From contig NZ_JAMWEG010000009.1 of the NCBI RefSeq assembly GCF_025460765.1, positions 1-64,000 on the forward strand: a DNA stretch of 64,000 nt, written 5' to 3'. A model generated the notes under the pieces. That model was not told where the DNA came from and did no database searches. It saw nothing but the letters and a program-made list of their open reading frames with translations. The translations under genes were made by a program, and so were the position numbers. Below are positions 60,203 to 64,000 of the stretch, one piece after another (the stretch's first letter is position 1; every line of letters begins with the position of its first letter). This stretch comes from Micromonospora sp. MA102. Its GTDB lineage: Bacteria > Actinomycetota > Actinomycetes > Mycobacteriales > Micromonosporaceae.

Positions 60203-61123
60203 TCAGGAGGGGATCGGGGTGAGGCGGGTGCGGGGTCCGGCGCGGAGGACGCCGGACGGCAGCTTCTTGCCGACCAGCCGCTCGGCCAGCTCGGCCGCCT
60301 CGATCAGGGCGGCCAGGTCGATGCCGGTGTCGATGCCCATGTCGTGCAGCATGTGCACGGCCTCCTCGGTGGCGAGGTTGCCGCTGGCGCCGGGGGCGTA
60401 CGGGCAGCCGCCGAGGCCGCCCACGCTGGCGTCGAACTCGGTGATGCCCAGCTCCATGGCGGTGAGCATGTTGGCCAGCGCGGTGCCCCGGGTGTTGTGG
60501 AAGTGCAGCAGCACCGGCAGGTGGGCGTTGCGGTCGCGAACCGCGGTGACCAGCTCGCGGACCCGCCGGGGCGTACCCATGCCGGTGGTGTCACCGAAGG
60601 CCACCCGGTCGGCGCCGTCCCGGACCACCCGGTCGACGATGCCGGCCACCCGCTTCGGGTCGACGTCACCCTCGTACGGGCAGCCGAAGCTGGTCGCCAC
60701 GATCACCTCGGCGGTCGCGCCCGCGCCGTGCAGCAGGTCGATCAGCTCCGCGATGTCGTCGAGCGACTCCTCGGTGGACCGGTTGACGTTGCGCCGGTTG
60801 TGCGTGTCGCTGGCCGAGACCACCACCTCGATCTCGGTGAAGCCGGCGGCGAGGGCGCGCTGCGCGCCCCGGGTGTTCGGCACCAGCGCCGAGTAGCGCA
60901 CGCCGTCGGCCTTTGCGGCCCGCTGCCACACCTCGTCGGCGTCGGCCATCTGCGGGATCGCCTTCGGGTGCACGAAGGACACCGCCTCGATCCGCCGCAC
61001 GCCGGTGCCCGAGAGGGCATCCAGCAGCCGCACCTTGGCCTCGGTGGGAATCGGCTCCTCGTTCTGGAGCCCGTCCCGCGGCCCGACCTCCCGGATGGAG
61101 ACGAACTCCGGCAGTTCCGCCAT
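60203..61123 (-). CDS. Hydroxymethylglutaryl-CoA lyase
   Basis: The 306-residue TIM-barrel lyase starts FVSIREVGPRDGLQNEEPIP and has FVHPKAIPQMADADE, SDTHNRRNVNRSTEESL, FGDTTGMGTPRRV and GLGGCPYAPGASGNLATEE, with the active-site Cys in GGCPYAPG. It cleaves HMG-CoA into acetyl-CoA and acetoacetate in the last step of leucine degradation. ATG 61123 fits well. It is flanked by two copies of the hairpin repeat, one each side, and sits between the carboxylase genes. Confidence 0.94.
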   Translation of the reverse strand: MAELPEFVSIREVGPRDGLQNEEPIPTEAKVRLLDALSGTGVRRIEAVSFVHPKAIPQMADADEVWQRAAKADGVRYSALVPNTRGAQRALAAGFTEIEVVVSASDTHNRRNVNRSTEESLDDIAELIDLLHGAGATAEVIVATSFGCPYEGDVDPKRVAGIVDRVVRDGADRVAFGDTTGMGTPRRVRELVTAVRDRNAHLPVLLHFHNTRGTALANMLTAMELGITEFDASVGGLGGCPYAPGASGNLATEEAVHMLHDMGIDTGIDLAALIEAAELAERLVGKKLPSGVLRAGPRTRLTPIPS

Positions 61124-61195
61124 AAGGGGTCACCTCACTGTGACGGTGTTGGGTGATGGGTCCTCCCAGCATCCCACCCGTCCCCGACGCCCCGG

Positions 61196-61252
61196 TGATC
61201 ATGAAGTTAGCGGCAGATTCTGCCCTTTTTGTCGCCGCTAACTTCATGATCA
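61196..61252. repeat. 57-nt hairpin repeat, copy 2
   Basis: Perfect 19-nt arms, beginning TGATCATGAAGTT then AGCGGC on the left, flank a 19-nt loop. The outer 13 bases equal copy 1, while the inner six bases differ and are exactly compensated on the other arm. It sits between HMG-CoA lyase and biotin carboxylase, 36 bases after the biotin carboxylase stop. Confidence 0.85.
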
Positions 61253-61287
61253 ACCACAGCAGGAGGCGGGTGGGGGTGGGGGTGGGG

Positions 61288-62625
61288 TCAGCGCATGCGG
61301 GAGACGATGCCGGTGTCGTAGTCGCCCGACAGGAACTCCGGGTTCTCCAGCAGCTCGGCGAAGAAGGGGAGGTTGTTCTTCGGGCCGGCGATCTCGAACT
61401 GGGCCACCGCGGCCCGCGCGCGCTCGACCGCCTCGGTTCGATCTCGGCCACTGACGATCAGCTTGGCCAGCAGGCTGTCGTAGAACGGGGTGACCGTGTT
61501 GCCGGCGACGTAGCCGGAGTCGACGCGTACGCCCTCGCCGGCCGGCTCGTTCCAGGTGCTGATCGCGCCCGGGCCGGGCAGGAAGCGCTTCGGGTCCTCG
61601 GCGTTGATCCGCAGCTCGATGGCGTGCCCGCGCGGCGCGAGCGCGTCCGGGTCGAAGGTCGGGGCCAGGCCGGCGGCCACCCGCAACTGCTCCTCGACCA
61701 GGTCGACGCCGTAGACGTACTCGGTGACCGGGTGCTCGACCTGCAGCCGCGTGTTCATCTCCAGGAAGAAGAACTCACCGGACGCGGGATCGAGAAGGCA
61801 CTCGACCGTGCCGGCGTTGCGGTAGTTGACCGCCTCGCCCGCCCGGACCGCCGCCGCCAGGAACCGCTCACGCAGCTCGGGCGACACCGCCGGGGACGGG
61901 GACTCCTCGACCAGCTTCTGGTTGCGCCGCTGCACCGAGCACTCCCGCTCGCCGAGGGCCACCACCCGGCCGTCGGCCAGGCCGAGGATCTGCACCTCGA
62001 CGTGGCGCACCCGGGGAAAGTACCGCTCGATCAGCACCGAGCCGTCGCCGAACATCCGCTCGGCGAACGAGCGGACCTTGTCGTACTCGGAGCGCAGCGC
62101 GGCCTCGTCGGTCGCCACGCCCATGCCCATGCCGCCGCCACCGGCTGCGGCCTTGACCATCACCGGGTAGCCGATCTCCGCGGCGGCGGTGACCGCCGCG
62201 TCCAGGTCGGCCGCCGGCTCGGTGGTGCCCGGCGCGACCGGCACCCCGGCCGCCGCCATCAGGTTCCGCGCGTTGATCTTGTCGCCCATCGCGGTGATCG
62301 CGTCCGCGCCGGGCCCGACCCAGATCAGGCCGCTGGCCTGGACGGTACGGGCGAAGTCCGCGTTCTCGGACAGGAAGCCGTAGCCGGGGTGGATCGCCTG
62401 GGCGCCGGTGTCCTTCGCGGCGGCGAGGATCGCCTCGACGTTGCGGTAGCTGAGCGCGGGATTGGCCGGGCCGACGCAGACCGCCTGGTCGGCCTCGGTC
62501 ACGAAGGGCAGGCCGGCGTCGGCCTCCGAGTGCACCGCGATCGCCCGGATTCCGAGCCTCTTCGCGGTGCGGATGATCCGGCGCGCGATCTCGCCCCGGT
62601 TGGCCACCAACAGCGATTCGAACAA
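61288..62625 (-). CDS. Biotin carboxylase subunit without a biotin carrier domain
   Basis: The 445-residue ATP-grasp enzyme has LLVANRGEIARRII, HPGYGFLSENADFA, the Gly-rich loop KAAAGGGGMGMG, ECSVQRRNQKLVEESPSP, FFLEMNTRLQVEHPVTEYV and RFLPGPGAISTW. It carboxylates biotin with ATP and bicarbonate. 3-Methylcrotonyl-CoA carboxylase alpha subunits usually carry a C-terminal biotin domain (about 650 residues with AMKM); here the protein stops after the carboxylase core and no such domain follows in any frame. The start is taken as TTG 62625 (MFESLL); ATG 62655 is possible. A repeat overlaps this start. Confidence 0.9.
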   Translation of the reverse strand: MFESLLVANRGEIARRIIRTAKRLGIRAIAVHSEADAGLPFVTEADQAVCVGPANPALSYRNVEAILAAAKDTGAQAIHPGYGFLSENADFARTVQASGLIWVGPGADAITAMGDKINARNLMAAAGVPVAPGTTEPAADLDAAVTAAAEIGYPVMVKAAAGGGGMGMGVATDEAALRSEYDKVRSFAERMFGDGSVLIERYFPRVRHVEVQILGLADGRVVALGERECSVQRRNQKLVEESPSPAVSPELRERFLAAAVRAGEAVNYRNAGTVECLLDPASGEFFFLEMNTRLQVEHPVTEYVYGVDLVEEQLRVAAGLAPTFDPDALAPRGHAIELRINAEDPKRFLPGPGAISTWNEPAGEGVRVDSGYVAGNTVTPFYDSLLAKLIVSGRDRTEAVERARAAVAQFEIAGPKNNLPFFAELLENPEFLSGDYDTGIVSRMR

Positions 62626-62675
62626 GGAAGGGTCCCTTCTTGACGCCTCTTGCATAGCAGGGGCCCCTTCTTAAC
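62620..62675. repeat. Tandem GGGGCCCC-type interspersed repeat at biotin carboxylase start
   Basis: Read on the minus strand, two units begin GTTAAGAAGGGGCCCC (62646-62675) and GTCAAGAAGGGACCC (62620-62644), 31 bases apart. I associate this AAGAAGGGGCCCC pattern with repeats in Micromonospora and Salinispora intergenic regions. The second unit runs into the likely TTG start codon and may move translation signals. Confidence 0.55.
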
Positions 62676-62693
62676 ACGCCGACGACGCGCACG

Positions 62694-62709
62694 CTTAACG
62701 GGCGTTAAG
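62694..62709. promoter_or_regulatory. TetR-type operator, copy 1 (before biotin carboxylase)
   Basis: CTTAACGGGCGTTAAG has perfect 7-base arms CTTAACG/CGTTAAG around GG. It lies between the tetR stop and the biotin carboxylase start, 69 bases upstream of the latter. A matching site is at 60031-60046. Confidence 0.7.
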
Positions 62710-62721
62710 GCGCGCCGCGTG

Positions 62722-63348
62722 TCAGGCCGGGTCGGTGGGGGCCAGCAGCGCGGCAAGCGTGGCGCCCCGCAGCAGCTCGGCCCGGCGGCGGCGGTCCACC
62801 TCGCCACCGAGGAACGGGGTGGAGTTCATGAGGCCGAACGCCGCGTGCGCGAGCACCCGTGCCTCGCCGTCCGGCAGCCCGGGGTGCAGGGCGGTCAGCA
62901 CGGTGACCCACTCCTCGACGTACATCCGCTGGAGCCGGCGGATCCGGCGGCGCGGCTCGTCCGGGAGGCGGTCCAGCTCGTGCAGGTGCAGGGCGATCAC
63001 CGCCGGGTTGGCCAGCGCGAAGTCGACGTGGAAGTCGATCAGCGACTCCAGCGTGCCGCGCGGGTCGTCGGGGTGGTTGGCGGCCCGTTCCCGGCCGCCG
63101 GCGAGCAGCCCCTCGCTGACCGGGATCAGCGCGGCGGCCAGCATCGCCTCCTTGCCGGCGAAGTGGTGGTAGAGCGCCGGGCCGGTGACACCGGCGGCGG
63201 CGCCGATGTCGTCCATCGACACCCCGTGGTAGCCCCGCGCCGCGAAGAGCCCGACCGCGATCTCCAGGATCTCGTCGCGCCGGGACCGGCGCCGGCCCGC
63301 ACCCGTCGCGCCGTTCGCCGCGCCCCGCGCCTGCTGTTCCACCGCCAC
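62722..63348 (-). CDS. TetR-family repressor of the leucine/acyl-CoA cluster
   Basis: The 208-residue regulator has the N-terminal HTH (SRRDEILEIAVGLFAARGYHGVSMDDIGAAAGVTGPALYHHFAGKEAML) at about residues 21-68 and a ligand-binding helical domain with DFHVDFALANPAVIALHLHELDRL. GTG 63348 is used. The gene is first in the leftward cluster of biotin carboxylase, HMG-CoA lyase, carboxyltransferase and acyl-CoA dehydrogenase, similar to the arrangement in Streptomyces. It probably binds the CTTAACG-type palindromes at 62694 and 60031 and responds to an acyl-CoA intermediate. Confidence 0.92.
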   Translation of the reverse strand: MAVEQQARGAANGATGAGRRRSRRDEILEIAVGLFAARGYHGVSMDDIGAAAGVTGPALYHHFAGKEAMLAAALIPVSEGLLAGGRERAANHPDDPRGTLESLIDFHVDFALANPAVIALHLHELDRLPDEPRRRIRRLQRMYVEEWVTVLTALHPGLPDGEARVLAHAAFGLMNSTPFLGGEVDRRRRAELLRGATLAALLAPTDPA

Positions 63349-63461
63349 CGGACCAGCCTAGACCGCGTACCCAAGCTGGTGGAGTCTCGGTTACCCGTCG
63401 GTCGCCTCACATCCCGGGCCGCTTGACCCTCGACCCGGTTCAGGCCGCAGGGTCCGTCGGC

Positions 63462-64000
63462 ATGACCGCCACCGTGCTCGGCCGGGACTACCGCCTGCTC
63501 TGGTCCGCCGCCGTCTCGTCCCGGTTCGGCGACGCGCTGCGTACGCCGGCCCTGGCCCTGCTGGCCGCCGCGCTCACCCGCGACCCCCGGGCGATCGCCG
63601 CGGTGACCGTGGCGGGACAGCTCCCGCCGCTGCTGTTCGGGCTGCTCGGCGGCGCGTACGCCGACCGGTGGGACCGGCGCCGCACGATGGCGGCGGTGGA
63701 CGGGGCCCGGGCCGTGGTGGTGGCCGCGCTGGCCGGGCTGGTCGCCTCCGGCCGGGCCGGGGTCGCCGCGCTGGCCGCCGCCGCGTTCCTGCTCGCCACC
63801 CTGGGCACGCTCTTCGACGCGTCCGCCTTCGCGCTGCTGCCGTCGCTGGTGTCGCGGGCCGCGCTGCCCGCTGCCAACGGCCGGCTCCAGGCCGGCACGG
63901 CCGTGGCCGGTGGGCTCCTCGGCGCCCCGCTGGCCGGCGTCCTCTTCGCCCTGGCCGCGGCGCTCCCCTTCGCCGTGGACGCGCTCACCTTCGCCCTCGC
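63462..64000 (+). CDS. MFS transporter, partial at the window edge
   Basis: The first 179 residues of a major facilitator superfamily protein are visible. MTATVLGRDYRLLWSAAVSSRFGDAL begins a helix, the conserved loop between helices 2 and 3 reads GAYADRWDRRRTM, and five to six helices follow. This resembles the enterobactin-exporter-like or macrolide-efflux group that begins with RDYRLLWSA. Substrate unknown. ATG 63462 starts 114 bases from the divergent TetR gene, whose promoter region it shares. The gene continues past 64000. Confidence 0.88.
   Translation, partial: MTATVLGRDYRLLWSAAVSSRFGDALRTPALALLAAALTRDPRAIAAVTVAGQLPPLLFGLLGGAYADRWDRRRTMAAVDGARAVVVAALAGLVASGRAGVAALAAAAFLLATLGTLFDASAFALLPSLVSRAALPAANGRLQAGTAVAGGLLGAPLAGVLFALAAALPFAVDALTFAL

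Noticed and set aside
61253-61287. A frameshift hiding a biotin carrier domain after the biotin carboxylase
   Set aside because: The short interval to the hairpin repeat has no carrier motif in any frame and HMG-CoA lyase follows at once.

Overview
The window is high-GC actinobacterial DNA and looks like a filamentous Micromonosporaceae chromosome, most likely Micromonospora or a close relative. The reasons are strongly GC-biased codons, many GTG starts, an F420-dependent luciferase-like oxidoreductase, an XRE/DUF397 pair, a c-di-AMP riboswitch ahead of an NlpC/P60 hydrolase, and the conserved crgA / DUF881 / class E sortase / trpG / pknB-pknA-pbpA-rodA-pstP-fhaB-fhaA neighbourhood. The genus is an inference. 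No transposase, integrase, phage module or CRISPR array was seen.

Layout. 1-8.2 kb: a long acyl-CoA dehydrogenase, a SpoIIE-type phosphatase, an RlpA-like protein, a phosphoribosyltransferase, a questin-oxidase-like protein, an ASCH protein, an F420-type oxidoreductase, and a MerR regulator fused to a PP2C phosphatase. 8.5-16.1 kb: accessory metabolic and regulatory genes (membrane protein, NUDIX, LysR, VOC, aldo/keto reductase, several GNATs). A tRNA-Gly(CCC) ends this stretch, and a decayed copy of its 3' end lies about 1.2 kb away. 16.5-23.4 kb: a secreted M43-like metalloprotease, a PPOX-family protein, dcd, and three cell-wall hydrolases, one behind a ydaO-type (c-di-AMP) riboswitch. 23.5-29.4 kb: two CNNM/CBS membrane proteins, a GPP34 protein, a large Fe-S membrane reductase and crgA.

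29.6-42.0 kb is the growth and division signalling core. DUF881, class E sortase, a small membrane protein and trpG run rightward and converge on the leftward operon fhaA-fhaB-pstP-rodA-pbpA-pknA-pknB. A tRNA-Leu(CAG) lies just beyond fhaA. 42.1-57.1 kb holds a CDP-paratose epimerase-like gene paired with a WecG/TagA glycosyltransferase, an XRE/DUF397 pair, two kinase-less PASTA proteins, a large membrane protein, a glutamate-cysteine-ligase-like enzyme, a divergent YceI/MarR pair and a large HTH-ATPase regulator.

57.2-63.3 kb looks like a leucine/isovalerate catabolic cluster (acyl-CoA dehydrogenase, carboxyltransferase beta subunit, HMG-CoA lyase, biotin carboxylase, TetR). It has two matching TetR-type palindromes and two unusual 57-nt hairpin repeats. 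An MFS transporter runs off the right edge.

The most interesting threads are these. (1) Repeated Thr-x-x-hydrophobic motifs occur in the cytoplasmic tails of a PASTA protein (16-residue period) and of the sortase, in the same neighbourhood as Ser/Thr kinases and FHA proteins; they may be phospho-dependent docking arrays. (2) The MerR-PP2C fusion has an internal start with its own ribosome-binding site and a divergent 18-nt-spacer promoter holding a dyad. (3) The biotin carboxylase lacks the carrier domain expected in such clusters.
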